34,732 nucleotides of DNA from Rhodospirillaceae bacterium (GTDB lineage Bacteria; Pseudomonadota; Alphaproteobacteria; Rhodospirillales; JABHCV01): the NCBI GenBank assembly GCA_018662005.1, contig JABJHA010000031.1:1-34732 (forward strand), written 5' to 3'. Below the pieces are notes generated by a model. It ran no database searches. It was not told the origin of the DNA and was given only the letters and a program-made list of their open reading frames with translations. Positions 1 to 8,277 of the stretch are shown one piece after another (the stretch's first letter is position 1; each line of letters starts with the position of its first letter). The position numbers and the translations under genes are program-made.

Positions 1-136
1 AGGCGGGTTTTCACGTCGTCGTTCGGGTGTGTCGCACGAGGCGTCCGGTAACGGGCGTCCCAGATGAATAGCCATCTATCGCAAGTTTACTTCGGTAAAT
101 TTGCGGGGACAGAACCCGGCTTACAGACCGTCTGGC
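1..136 (+). ncRNA. rnpB: RNase P RNA, 3' part (cut by window edge)
   Basis: This is the catalytic RNA of RNase P, which matures tRNA 5' ends; only its 3' part lies in the window. The conserved 3' core is visible: a CAGATGAATAGCC segment at 61-73 resembling the AGATGAATGACTGTCC region of the E. coli RNA, and ACAGAACCCGGCTTA at 110-124, the universally conserved P4-region strand. Between them, 81-104 forms a 10-bp hairpin with a TTCG tetraloop and one G-T pair, in the place where many bacterial RNAs carry helix P19. GACCGTCTGGC at 126-136 should be the 3' strand of helix P1, whose partner lies off the left edge. A run of Ts at 138-143 follows and probably terminates transcription. In alphaproteobacteria rnpB is often near mraZ. 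The exact 3' end is an estimate. Confidence 0.9.
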
Positions 137-158
137 ATTTTTTCAGGGGACAGAACCC
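105..158. repeat. 13-bp direct repeat shared by rnpB and the efflux gene end
   Basis: GGGGACAGAACCC occurs at 105-117, inside the conserved rnpB 3' core, and again at 146-158, inside the last codons of the convergent efflux gene. Starts are 41 bp apart. The flanks of the two copies do not match beyond the 13 bp. Confidence 0.8.
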
Positions 159-1414
159 TCGATTGCCAGTTCATCCTGACGGCCCCGTTCCGTCCAGTAC
201 ATAAGAGACAACGCCAGCGTTGCAAGCAGGGCGAAGCCGCCGACCAGGGGCAGGACCGTGCCATCAAACAACTGGCCGATGAGCGCCCCCAAGGGTGCGG
301 AAATGAGTGTCGACAAGGAACCGACGACGGCTGCACCGATGCCGGCGATATGACCCAGCGGTTCCATGGCGAGGGCGTTTAAATTTCCGAACAACAGGCC
401 AAAGCACAGGAAGGCGAAGATAAAATACGTCATGTTCATCCACAAGCTTGGGATTCCATCGACTTGGGCGGCATACAGAAAAAACACGACCGACAGCACT
501 GTCAGACAGATCAGGGCTAGGCGGGATAACAATCGCATGCCGTATTTCAAAACCATGCGCCCGTTGATAATGGAGGTCAGGCCGACGGCCAGCGCCAAGA
601 CGGCAAAATACAACGGGAACAGATCGGTGATGGCGTAGATGCTGGCGAACATCTGCTGGGCAGATGACAGATATCCGACCAGGGCCCCAAAAATACATCC
701 GGCAATCAAGGTATAGCCAAGGGAAATTCGGTTGCGACAGGTTTCCCTGACGCCTGACCAGATGACGAAAAATGAAAATGGCGCGCGCCGTTCCGGTGGC
801 AGGGTTTCCGGCTGGCGTATGTAAAACCAGCCCCAGGCAAGAAGCGCTATGACCAGAAACAAAACAAAAATCGCCCGCCAGCCCGATATCATGATGATGC
901 CCTGTCCGATCGCCGGGGCCATGGCCGGGACGAGAATAAACACGCCCATGACAAAGGACATGATGCGCGCCATTTCGCGGCCTTCATACTGATCGCGGAC
1001 AAGTGCGACACAAACGATGCGCGGGCCTGCTGCGCCAATCCCCTGCAAAACCCGTCCTACCAGCATGATTTCAAAATTTGTTGAAAGGATGGATATGAGG
1101 CAGCCGATGACAAAAATCACATAGCCGCCGTAGATCGCCGGTTTTCGTCCGATGCTGTCCGATAGTGGCCCGAATATCATCTGGGCCACGCCCAGGCCGA
1201 GAAACAGCGCCGAGATAATCAGTTGTTGATCGTTCACCGCATCGGCGCCTAAATCCTGTCCAATGCGGGGAAGCGCCGGCAGCATGGCGTCGATGGAAAG
1301 CGCCACAAGCGAGATCATCAACGCCATAAGGGGCACGAACTCCGCCATGGAAAGGGCTGGTTTGGCTTGTGTGTTCAAAGACTTCTGATTCCTTCGGTGT
1401 GGGGGGCTGACCAT
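143..1414 (-). CDS. Bcr/CflA-family MFS drug efflux transporter
   Basis: An inner membrane proton-driven drug exporter of the major facilitator superfamily, about 12 membrane segments in 423 aa, the usual length for Bcr/CflA proteins. The family look is clear: an N-terminal segment with SIDAMLPALPRIGQDLG, the loop 2-3 signature GPLSDSIGRKP at residues 82-92, and LVRDQYEGREMARIMSF before the fourth or fifth segment. The substrate cannot be told. The start at 1414 gives a short polar N-tail and has no strong Shine-Dalgarno; the ATG at residue 23 is an alternative. The gene runs toward rnpB and its last residues (EGSVP) and stop lie in or beside a 13-bp copy of rnpB sequence. It sits between rnpB and mraZ, and no shared function with either neighbour is evident. 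Confidence 0.9.
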   Translation of the reverse strand: MVSPPHRRNQKSLNTQAKPALSMAEFVPLMALMISLVALSIDAMLPALPRIGQDLGADAVNDQQLIISALFLGLGVAQMIFGPLSDSIGRKPAIYGGYVIFVIGCLISILSTNFEIMLVGRVLQGIGAAGPRIVCVALVRDQYEGREMARIMSFVMGVFILVPAMAPAIGQGIIMISGWRAIFVLFLVIALLAWGWFYIRQPETLPPERRAPFSFFVIWSGVRETCRNRISLGYTLIAGCIFGALVGYLSSAQQMFASIYAITDLFPLYFAVLALAVGLTSIINGRMVLKYGMRLLSRLALICLTVLSVVFFLYAAQVDGIPSLWMNMTYFIFAFLCFGLLFGNLNALAMEPLGHIAGIGAAVVGSLSTLISAPLGALIGQLFDGTVLPLVGGFALLATLALSLMYWTERGRQDELAIEGSVP

Positions 1415-1847
1415 AACAAGCCCGAATTGTTCAAGCCATCCTCATTTTCCCTTTTTCATACGGTCTTAGGGGAGGTGCTTCTTACAAGGCTAAAAATCAC
1501 CATAAATCCGCCCAAAATCGGCCACTACTTTCCGCCATTATAAAAATCCTCACAGTTTTAAGACTTTGGCAAGCAGTGGCGGGTGATGATTGGGGATTCG
1601 GCCTGGGAGTCCGGGACTTGTATTTTTCCCCGCCAATTCTGCCCCGGTAAACACTTTATTAACCCTATAAAACCCATAATATCCCATTGCTTCCCATATA
1701 TTCCCATGGTATCCCATGACATCCCGTCAATACCTTTGGGGGGGATCAGCGTCTGACGTCATCTGCTTCTGGGGCAAACAGGTGATTTGTACAGGTGTAA
1801 ATCCTCAAAAATGACGCGGTGGGAGAGTAAACGGCACGGGGGCCGAA
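1415..1847. other. Gene-free regulatory region upstream of mraZ
   Basis: 433 bases without a supportable gene, between the divergent efflux gene and mraZ. It holds the 10-bp-periodic TGGG array (listed separately) and two GANTC sites (1595-1599, 1607-1611); a third lies just inside the efflux gene (1387-1391). TATAAA occurs at 1666-1671, but I found no matching -35 at a good distance, so I do not call a promoter. A short ATG frame at 1811 overlaps mraZ out of frame and is not supported. Confidence 0.6.
1663..1726 (-). promoter_or_regulatory. MraZ operator: seven TGGG-type boxes at 10-bp period
   Basis: On the + strand CCCA begins at 1673, 1683, 1693, 1703 and 1713, flanked by degenerate units CCCT at 1663 and CCCG at 1723, an exact 10-bp period. 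Read on the minus strand these are TGGGN boxes with 5-bp spacers, the arrangement reported for MraZ binding upstream of E. coli mraZ, where there are three. The last box ends about 120 bp before the mraZ start. MraZ autoregulating the dcw operon is the known role of such boxes; its action here is inferred. Confidence 0.85.
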
Positions 1848-2318
1848 ATGACGCTGTTGGTAGGCAGGCACGTCAACAAGATTGACAAGAAGGGGCGGGT
1901 TTCCGTCCCCAAACCATTTCGCGACCACTTTGCGCGGGAAGGGTTTTCTGGCGTCTACGTCTATCCCTCAATCCGCTTTGCAGCCATTGAAGCCTGCGGC
2001 GAAAGCTATTTCCGCCAACTAACCCAACGCCTGGATGACAGTCTCGAGATGTTCTCCCCCGAACAGGACGACTTGCTGATTGCCATTCTCGATAACGCCC
2101 ACGCCGCCCCTTTTGATCCCGAAGGCCGTATTGTTATTCCAGCCGAGCTTCTTGAAATGGCGGCTATATCGACAGAGGCCCGTTTCGTTGGGCGTGCCCA
2201 CTTTTTCCAGATTTGGCAACCTCAGGCCCATGAAGAACATCGCAAGCGTGGCCTTGAGCAGGCCCGCGCCCGAGGTGTCACCCTGCCGCCCCGCCCTGGT
2301 TCAGGTGGAGAGTCCTAG
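1848..2318 (+). CDS. mraZ: Transcriptional regulator MraZ
   Basis: First gene of the dcw cluster, a DNA-binding regulator that represses its own operon in E. coli. The 156-aa protein has two tandem AbrB-like (SpoVT/MraZ) half-domains, each with the D-x-x-x-R type signature: DKKGRVSVPKPFRDHF near the N-terminus and DPEGRIVIPAELLEMAAI around residues 91-108. MraZ proteins assemble into rings that read tandem TGGGN boxes, and exactly such an array lies upstream at 1663-1726. Start ATG 1848 follows a G-rich stretch (1838-1842) at suitable distance. The stop codon directly abuts the rsmH start, so the two are co-translated. The C-terminal tail is Pro/Gly/Arg-rich. Confidence 0.97.
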   Translation: MTLLVGRHVNKIDKKGRVSVPKPFRDHFAREGFSGVYVYPSIRFAAIEACGESYFRQLTQRLDDSLEMFSPEQDDLLIAILDNAHAAPFDPEGRIVIPAELLEMAAISTEARFVGRAHFFQIWQPQAHEEHRKRGLEQARARGVTLPPRPGSGGES

Positions 2319-3290
2319 ATGACGGCACCCCACACCCCGGTTCTTCTCAACGAGGTTCTGGCCGCACTCGGCCCCCGCGACGGCGCAATTTATGTAGATG
2401 GAACTTTCGGTGCCGGTGGTTATTCGACGGCGATCCTTGAAGCAGCCGACTGCCGGGTCTTCGGCATTGATCGCGATCCACTGGCCCTTCAGGCGGGTCA
2501 GAAATTGGCCGGACGTTACCCCGGCAGACTCAGGGTTCTGGGTGGCTGTTATGGTGACATGGTCGACCTGCTGGCTGACATCGGCATCGACAAAGTTGAC
2601 GGGGTTGCTCTCGATATCGGTGTTTCTTCCATGCAGATTGATGATGCGGGGCGCGGTTTTTCCTTCAGGGCCGACGGACCGCTGGACATGCGCATGGGAT
2701 TTAAGGCCGAAGCCAGCGCCGCCGATGTTGTCAACACACTGGGCGAGGAAGAACTCGCGGACATTATTTATAGCTACGGCGAGGAGCGGGCCTCGCGCCG
2801 CATTGCCGCAGCCATTGTCAATGACCGGGTCCGGCAACCCTTTACCAGTACCCTCCAGCTTGCCGGACTGATCCGGCGTATTGTTAAAAAATCCAAAGAT
2901 GGCATCGATCCCGCCACCCGCACGTTTCAAGCCCTGCGTATTTACGTTAATGACGAACTGGGTGAACTCGGCCGCGGCCTTCAGGCGGCTGAACAGTTGC
3001 TCTCCCCCGGTGGTCGCCTTGCCGTTGTTTCATTCCATTCGCTTGAAGATCGCAAGGTCAAGGAATTCCTGCTTGCCCGTTCAGGGCAGGGGCCGCGTCC
3101 GTCACGTCACTTGCCTGATGCTGGTGAGGCGGAACGTGAACCCAGTTTCAATTTGATCAAGCGCGGGATTATCAAGCCCGGTCGCGCTGAAACCGACAGC
3201 AACCCACGCGCCAGATCGGCCAGGCTCAGGGCGGCGGAACGAACGCGTTCCCCGTCCTGGCCCGGCGATGCTACTGGCGTGGCAGCATAG
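2319..3290 (+). CDS. rsmH: 16S rRNA (cytosine(1402)-N4)-methyltransferase RsmH
   Basis: SAM-dependent methyltransferase (formerly MraW) that modifies C1402 of 16S rRNA in the ribosomal P site. The 323 aa match the family length. Visible signatures: HTPVLLNEVL at the N-terminus, the SAM-binding DGTFGAGGYS and DRDP, the catalytic-region DIGVSSMQIDDAGRGFSF followed by DGPLDMRM, FQALRIYVNDELGEL, and VVSFHSLEDRKVKEF near the C-terminus. The ATG follows the mraZ TAG with no spacer; its Shine-Dalgarno (GGTGGAG, 2304-2310) lies inside mraZ. Second gene of the dcw operon, the normal position. Confidence 0.97.
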   Translation: MTAPHTPVLLNEVLAALGPRDGAIYVDGTFGAGGYSTAILEAADCRVFGIDRDPLALQAGQKLAGRYPGRLRVLGGCYGDMVDLLADIGIDKVDGVALDIGVSSMQIDDAGRGFSFRADGPLDMRMGFKAEASAADVVNTLGEEELADIIYSYGEERASRRIAAAIVNDRVRQPFTSTLQLAGLIRRIVKKSKDGIDPATRTFQALRIYVNDELGELGRGLQAAEQLLSPGGRLAVVSFHSLEDRKVKEFLLARSGQGPRPSRHLPDAGEAEREPSFNLIKRGIIKPGRAETDSNPRARSARLRAAERTRSPSWPGDATGVAA

Positions 3291-3302
3291 GGAAGGAGGA
3301 AA

Positions 3303-3647
3303 ATGCGCCATACCACACTGCTTTTTCTGCTTCTCGCCGGCGCCCTTTCGGTGGTCCTGTTTTCGGTCAAATACCAGGTTCAGGATCTGGAGCAGGAAAT
3401 GGTTGATCTGAACGGGTCGATCATCAAGGAGCGCCAGTCCATCCATGTTCTGGAAGCCGAATGGAGCCATCTGAACGATCCCGAAAGATTGGCAATTTTA
3501 GCCGAACGGCATCTTGGCATGAAGCCGGTCACGCCTGCCCAAATGGTCAATTTCCAGGGTTTCAAACTGACGGCTCTTCCGCGTGATGAAAACCAGTCCG
3601 ATCTGGCTATTCCGGCGGCTGCGGTTGATGGACGGAAAAGCCCATGA
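3303..3647 (+). CDS. ftsL: Cell division protein FtsL
   Basis: Small bitopic divisome protein that, with FtsB and FtsQ, recruits and activates the FtsW-FtsI synthase. The 114-aa protein has one N-terminal membrane segment (about residues 5-22) followed by a coiled-coil stretch (about 25-55, DLEQEMVDLNGSI onward) and the typical ending with NDPERLAILAERHLGMKP. The sequence is divergent, as usual for FtsL, so the assignment leans on topology plus position between rsmH and ftsI. A textbook AGGAGG (3294-3299) precedes the start. Its stop overlaps the ftsI start in ATGA. Confidence 0.92.
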   Translation: MRHTTLLFLLLAGALSVVLFSVKYQVQDLEQEMVDLNGSIIKERQSIHVLEAEWSHLNDPERLAILAERHLGMKPVTPAQMVNFQGFKLTALPRDENQSDLAIPAAAVDGRKSP

Positions 3648-5410
3648 CCCATAAGGCATCGCAAAATTCTCTTCAACGGACGCAAATACCAGTCGACGAT
3701 ACGATCTTACTTGAAGGCAACCACAAGCAGGCATTGGAAACCGGACGCAACCGGTTGCTGGTAACCGGTGTCATGTTCATGATCGCCTTTGTCGCTATCG
3801 CCGTGCGGCTTGTCGACTTGACAGCTTTTGGCCCGGGTGGGGAGCCGCGCGTCAGCCATTCGATCCCGTCATCCGCGGTTGCCGCCGGGCGCGCCGATAT
3901 TTTTGACCGTAATGGAACGGTGCTGGCGACATCGCTACCGACAGCGTCCTTGTTTGCCGATCCCCATGATATTATGGATGCCGAAGAAGCCGCCGATAAA
4001 CTGGCCACGGTCTTCCCTGAGATTAATCGCAACGAGTTGCTGCACAAGCTCAAGTCAAATTCCCGCTTTGTCTGGATCAGTCGCAATCTCACTCCCAATC
4101 AGCAATACGCGGTCAATCGCTTAGGGATTCCGGGCGTTTCGTTTGAGCACGGCGAGCGCCGGGTTTATCCTCATGGGCGTGAAGCCGCCCATGTTCTGGG
4201 CCTGACCGATGTTGACGGCAACGGCATTGCCGGCGTTGAAAAATATTTTGCCACCAGCCTGAACAAGGGTGCGGAGCCATTACAGCTGTCAATTGACCTT
4301 CGCATTCAAGCGATGTTGCGCCAGGAGTTGACGGCGGCGGTCAGTGAATTCCAGGCCATTGGCGCTGCCGGAATCGTTCTTGACGTGCAAACAGGCGAGA
4401 TCATTTCGATGGTCTCACTACCTGATTTTGACCCAAACATACCTGATTCCATGATCGGCACGGTCGCCTTCAATCGGGCCACCAAGGGCGTTTATGAAAT
4501 GGGCTCGACTTTCAAGTTGTTCACCACCGCCATGGCCCTGGACAGTGGCACGGTCAGCATTGATGACGGTTACGACGCCAGTGAACCGATCAAGATCGCG
4601 CGCTTCACCATCAGTGACTATCACGGCAAGAACCGCTGGCTCTCGGTGCCGGAAATTCTGGTTTATTCCTCGAACATCGGTTCGGCGAAAATGGCCATGG
4701 ATGTGGGAGCCAAGGCGCAGAAGTTTTATCTCGACCAGTTTGGACTTCTTCATCAGTCGGCGGTTGAATTGCCGGAAATCGGACTGCCCCAATACCCAGC
4801 TCGCTGGGGTGATATCTCGACCATGACAATTTCCTACGGGCACGGGGTTTCGGTTAGCGCCTTGCAACTGGCCGACGGTGTCGCGGCCCTCGTAAACGGC
4901 GGTATTCGCCTGCCGGTGACCCTGCTTAAACATCGCGGCACGACGCCACCCGCAGGCATACGGGTGCTTTCGGAGCAGACGTCCAAACAGATGCGCGCCC
5001 TGATGCGTCTTGTTGTCACCAGTGGCACCGGCAAGAACGCCGCGGCCCCCGGTTATTTGGTTGGTGGTAAAACAGGCACCGCAGATAAACAGGTGAACGG
5101 GCGCTACGGAGAGAAGTCGCTGATTTCTTCTTTCGTCGGCACCTTCCCGGTTGATAAGCCCCGCTTCGTCATCCTGGCCATGCTTGATGAACCAAAAGGC
5201 ACCAAGCGAACATTTAACTATGCCACCGGCGGCTGGGTTGCGGCCCCGGTTGTCGGCCACATGGTTTCAAGAATCGCAACGCTGCTGGGAATCCTGCCGC
5301 GCGGCGAGGAACTTCCGGATGACATTAAAATTAAGGCCGGCAAACCCCGCTTGGCGTCGTTGGGGTCATTTCCTGCGACCGCCGGGGGTCGGACCTTTGC
5401 GTCTTTTTGA
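3644..5410 (+). CDS. ftsI: Peptidoglycan D,D-transpeptidase FtsI (PBP3)
   Basis: Septum-specific class B penicillin-binding protein that crosslinks new peptidoglycan, working with FtsW. The 588 aa comprise a cytoplasmic tail, one membrane segment (about residues 38-57), the dimerisation domain (with GRADIFDRNGTVLATS) and the transpeptidase domain. All three active-site motifs are present: S288-T-F-K291, S342-S-N344 and K476-T-G478. The C-terminus ends shortly after the transpeptidase fold. The start overlaps ftsL in ATGA. The last 14 bases overlap the preferred murE start. Confidence 0.97.
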   Translation: MTHKASQNSLQRTQIPVDDTILLEGNHKQALETGRNRLLVTGVMFMIAFVAIAVRLVDLTAFGPGGEPRVSHSIPSSAVAAGRADIFDRNGTVLATSLPTASLFADPHDIMDAEEAADKLATVFPEINRNELLHKLKSNSRFVWISRNLTPNQQYAVNRLGIPGVSFEHGERRVYPHGREAAHVLGLTDVDGNGIAGVEKYFATSLNKGAEPLQLSIDLRIQAMLRQELTAAVSEFQAIGAAGIVLDVQTGEIISMVSLPDFDPNIPDSMIGTVAFNRATKGVYEMGSTFKLFTTAMALDSGTVSIDDGYDASEPIKIARFTISDYHGKNRWLSVPEILVYSSNIGSAKMAMDVGAKAQKFYLDQFGLLHQSAVELPEIGLPQYPARWGDISTMTISYGHGVSVSALQLADGVAALVNGGIRLPVTLLKHRGTTPPAGIRVLSEQTSKQMRALMRLVVTSGTGKNAAAPGYLVGGKTGTADKQVNGRYGEKSLISSFVGTFPVDKPRFVILAMLDEPKGTKRTFNYATGGWVAAPVVGHMVSRIATLLGILPRGEELPDDIKIKAGKPRLASLGSFPATAGGRTFASF

Positions 5411-6848
5411 TTTGATTGATGGAGACCAAAACGAAGTGTTAGGCAGTGCGACCATGAAGGAGACCCAGGTCACGGGACTGACGTGTGATTCACGTAAAGT
5501 CGCACCCGGCTTTGTGTTCGCAGCACTTCCCGGATCAAGCGCTGACGGACGGGCGTTTATGGATCAAGCCATCGCCCGCGGTGCTGTCGCCATTCTGGCT
5601 CCTGATGGAACCGATGGCGGGGAGACCGTGCCCGTTTTGACATCTGCCAACCCGCGCCGCAGCTACGCCCAAATGGCGGCCCGCTTTTATGGCGACCAGC
5701 CTTCGACGATTGCCGCCGTTACCGGCACCAACGGCAAAACATCGGTGGTTTCCTTTACCCGCCAAATCTGGAGCGCCCTTGGCGTCAGAGCCGCCAGTAT
5801 GGGGACACTTGGGATTAGTGGCCCGGGTTTTGAAATTCCTGAAGGATTGACCACGCCGGATCCGGTCGCCCTGCATCAAAGCCTTGCCAACTTGCGTGGA
5901 CGTGGTATCGAAAAACTTGCCATGGAGGCATCTTCCCATGGCCTTGACCAGTATCGTCTGGACGGCGTCACCGTGTCGCTCGCCGGGTTCACCAACCTGA
6001 GCCGTGATCATCTGGATTATCACGGCTCCATGGATGATTACCTGAAGGCCAAATTGCGCCTGTTCAGCGAGGTTCTTTCCGAGGACGGCGTTGCGGTTCT
6101 CAATGCCGATGAGGAAGCCTGCTCATCGTTCAGTAAGGCGGCGCGTGGCCGGGTCATCAGTTACGGTCGGTCGGGCGTTGATATCCGGATCGAAAAGATC
6201 GAGGCAACCGCGGCTGGGCAGCATCTGACCCTGAACGTCATGGGAAATTCATACAGCGTCAACTTGGCCCTGGCCGGGGCGTTCCAGGTTGAAAACGCCC
6301 TGTGCGCCTTAGGGTTGGTTCTGGCAGAAGGCGCCGATGTTGAACGCGCCACCCGGGCCCTTGATAATCTTGAAGGCGTGCCGGGACGACTGCAACATGT
6401 GGCTGACTGCGCAAATGGTGCGGCTGTCTATGTAGATTACGCCCACACCCCTGATGCACTGGCCACGGTGCTTACCGCCATGCGGCCCCATGCAAGCGGT
6501 AAGCTGGGCGTGGTGTTCGGTTGCGGTGGTGATCGGGACAAGGGCAAGCGTCCGCAAATGGGTCAGGTCGCCTGCGAACTGGCCGACGACGTCATCGTCA
6601 CCGATGATAATCCGCGAAGCGAAGAGCCCAGTCTCATTCGCGCTCAGGCGCTTGTCGGCTGCCCCGACGCTGATGATGTTGGTGATCGGGCAAAGGCCAT
6701 TGATGTGGCGGTTGCTCGCTTGCAAGCCGGTGATGTCTTGATCGTCGCGGGTAAAGGTCATGAAACAGGGCAAACCGTTAAAGGCGAGGTTAGGCCCTTT
6801 AATGACGCCGATGAAATTCGCCGCGCCGTCCGGGAGGCTGGAATATGA
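5397..6848 (+). CDS. murE: UDP-MurNAc-L-Ala-D-Glu--2,6-diaminopimelate ligase MurE
   Basis: Adds meso-diaminopimelate to UDP-MurNAc-L-Ala-D-Glu in the cytoplasm. Visible: VTGLTCDSRKV in the N-terminal domain, the ATP loop TGTNGKT at 109-115, a conserved MEASSHGLDQYR segment, VDYAHTPDAL, and DNPR at 404-407, which selects diaminopimelate rather than lysine; GKGHE lies near the end. The reading frame is open far upstream inside ftsI (to 5151), but the family N-terminus begins with RL-x-DLL, matched here by a TTG codon at 5397 (RLFDLIDGD) with GGGGG at 5384-5388. That start gives 483 aa, the normal length, and a 14-bp overlap with ftsI. The first in-frame ATG (5454) would clip the N-terminal domain. 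The stop overlaps murF in ATGA. Confidence 0.95.
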   Translation: MRLFDLIDGDQNEVLGSATMKETQVTGLTCDSRKVAPGFVFAALPGSSADGRAFMDQAIARGAVAILAPDGTDGGETVPVLTSANPRRSYAQMAARFYGDQPSTIAAVTGTNGKTSVVSFTRQIWSALGVRAASMGTLGISGPGFEIPEGLTTPDPVALHQSLANLRGRGIEKLAMEASSHGLDQYRLDGVTVSLAGFTNLSRDHLDYHGSMDDYLKAKLRLFSEVLSEDGVAVLNADEEACSSFSKAARGRVISYGRSGVDIRIEKIEATAAGQHLTLNVMGNSYSVNLALAGAFQVENALCALGLVLAEGADVERATRALDNLEGVPGRLQHVADCANGAAVYVDYAHTPDALATVLTAMRPHASGKLGVVFGCGGDRDKGKRPQMGQVACELADDVIVTDDNPRSEEPSLIRAQALVGCPDADDVGDRAKAIDVAVARLQAGDVLIVAGKGHETGQTVKGEVRPFNDADEIRRAVREAGI

Positions 6849-8266
6849 TGGCCGAGCAACGGACATTGTGGACATCCAGCGAGGCCGCGCTGGCGACTTC
6901 CGGCGAGGCCATCTCTGAATGGTCGGCCAGCGGCGTCTCCATCGATACCCGCACACTTCAGAAAGGCGACCTGTTTGTTGCCTTACACGGCCCCAACTTC
7001 GATGGTCATGAATTTGTCGATGAAGCCCTGGCAAAAGGTGCTGTCGCTGCCTTCGTCGATAAGAACATCAGCGCTGATAAAGTCCTGAAAGTCGCAGATA
7101 CCATGGCCGGTCTGGAAGACCTTGGCCGGGCCTCGCGGGCCCGCAGTGCCGCCAGCATCATTGCGGTTACCGGCAGTGTCGGCAAAACCGGGTCGAAGGA
7201 AGCCCTGAAGCTGGCACTTTCCGAACAAGGGGAAACATACGCCAGCGCCGGCAGTCTGAACAATCACTGGGGTGTTCCCTTAAGTCTGTCGCGAATGTCC
7301 GGGCAGGCGGAATTCGGAATTTTTGAAATCGGCATGAATCATCCGGGTGAGATTAATCCGTTGTCCAGGATGGTCCGCCCGAACGTCGCCTTGATCACCA
7401 CGGTCGAGGCCGTGCACAGTGAATTCTTCGACACGGACGAAGCGATTGCCGATGCCAAGGCTGAAATTTTTGCAGGTCTGATCCACGGCGGCGCTGTCGT
7501 CCTCAATCGCGATAACAGGCACTTCCTGCGTCTTCATGCTGCCGCCCGGGCCAAAGGCATAGACCGTATCATTGGTTTTGGAACATGGGATGAAGCCGAT
7601 TTCAGGCTGCTCGATGCGGTGTCTGATAACGGTGGAACGATCATCCGCGCCAATTTGGGCGGTGCCCTGCTGACCTACCGGCTGGCCATTGCCGGCCACC
7701 ACTGGGTGGTTAACAGTCTGGGCGTTTTGGCCGCCATCGCTGCCGCAGGCGGCAATGTCAATGACGCGGCGGAAGTCCTTGGCGGTATGGAAGCGCCAGC
7801 AGGGCGGGGCCGTTTCCATCTGATCCACACAGGGGCAGGCGAAGTGACCCTGATTGATGAAAGCTACAACGCCAGCCCGGTTTCCATGCAAGCGGCGATC
7901 GAGGTGTTGGGGCAAACCGCACCAACAGGCGACGGGCAGCGCATTGCGGTTCTTGGCGACATGCTGGAGTTGGGCTCTGGGGCGGCCCAAATTCACACAA
8001 ACCTGGCTGAGGTGCTGATCCGTGAAGGCATCGACCTTGTCTTCACGGCGGGCCGCGACATGGCTTATCTGGCCGACGCCCTGCCACCTGCCATGCGCGG
8101 TGGCCACGCCAGTAACACAGAGCTTTTGCTGCCGATGGTCATTGAGGCCCTGAGCAGCGGTGATGTCATCGTCGTCAAGGGTTCGGCGGGAAGTAAAACC
8201 GGCATTATCGTCGAAGCCCTGCTTGGCTTGGATGCCCATTCAAAACGCACGGTCAACGGGGATTAG
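6845..8266 (+). CDS. murF: UDP-MurNAc-tripeptide--D-Ala-D-Ala ligase MurF
   Basis: Last cytoplasmic Mur ligase: attaches D-Ala-D-Ala (made by Ddl) to complete UDP-MurNAc-pentapeptide. The 473 aa show an N-terminal substrate domain with [17 protein letters not shown], the ATP loop TGSVGKT at 109-115, the central [11 protein letters not shown] segment, and [18 protein letters not shown] in the C-terminal domain. All fit MurF rather than MurE, C or D. ATG 6845 overlaps the murE stop; a second ATG directly follows at 6848 and could equally be used. Confidence 0.97.
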   Translation: MMAEQRTLWTSSEAALATSGEAISEWSASGVSIDTRTLQKGDLFVALHGPNFDGHEFVDEALAKGAVAAFVDKNISADKVLKVADTMAGLEDLGRASRARSAASIIAVTGSVGKTGSKEALKLALSEQGETYASAGSLNNHWGVPLSLSRMSGQAEFGIFEIGMNHPGEINPLSRMVRPNVALITTVEAVHSEFFDTDEAIADAKAEIFAGLIHGGAVVLNRDNRHFLRLHAAARAKGIDRIIGFGTWDEADFRLLDAVSDNGGTIIRANLGGALLTYRLAIAGHHWVVNSLGVLAAIAAAGGNVNDAAEVLGGMEAPAGRGRFHLIHTGAGEVTLIDESYNASPVSMQAAIEVLGQTAPTGDGQRIAVLGDMLELGSGAAQIHTNLAEVLIREGIDLVFTAGRDMAYLADALPPAMRGGHASNTELLLPMVIEALSSGDVIVVKGSAGSKTGIIVEALLGLDAHSKRTVNGD

Positions 8267-8277
8267 GGGGGAATAAA

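Noticed and set aside
1-75. A minus-strand frame from ATG 75 running off the left edge (MAIHLGRPLPDASC...)
   Set aside because: It is the antisense of the rnpB 3' region; the + strand matches conserved RNase P RNA segments, so the frame is not a gene.
81-117. Hairpin with TTCG loop plus GGGGACAGAACCC read as a REP-type mobile repeat
   Set aside because: Both parts fit the RNase P RNA 3' domain (a P19-like hairpin and the P4 strand). Only the second copy of the 13-mer remains unexplained.
1811-1888. Short upstream frame starting at ATG 1811 and overlapping mraZ
   Set aside because: No good ribosome binding site and an uninformative product; possible leader peptide but unsupported.
4418-5260. 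280-codon minus-strand frame opposite ftsI
   Set aside because: Shadow of ftsI with no recognisable motif or plausible ribosome binding site.
5151-5396. Upstream extension of the murE frame
   Set aside because: It overlaps the ftsI transpeptidase domain in another frame and has no similarity to the Mur ligase N-terminus.
7280-8239. 319-codon minus-strand frame opposite murF
   Set aside because: Shadow frame; murF is complete on the other strand.
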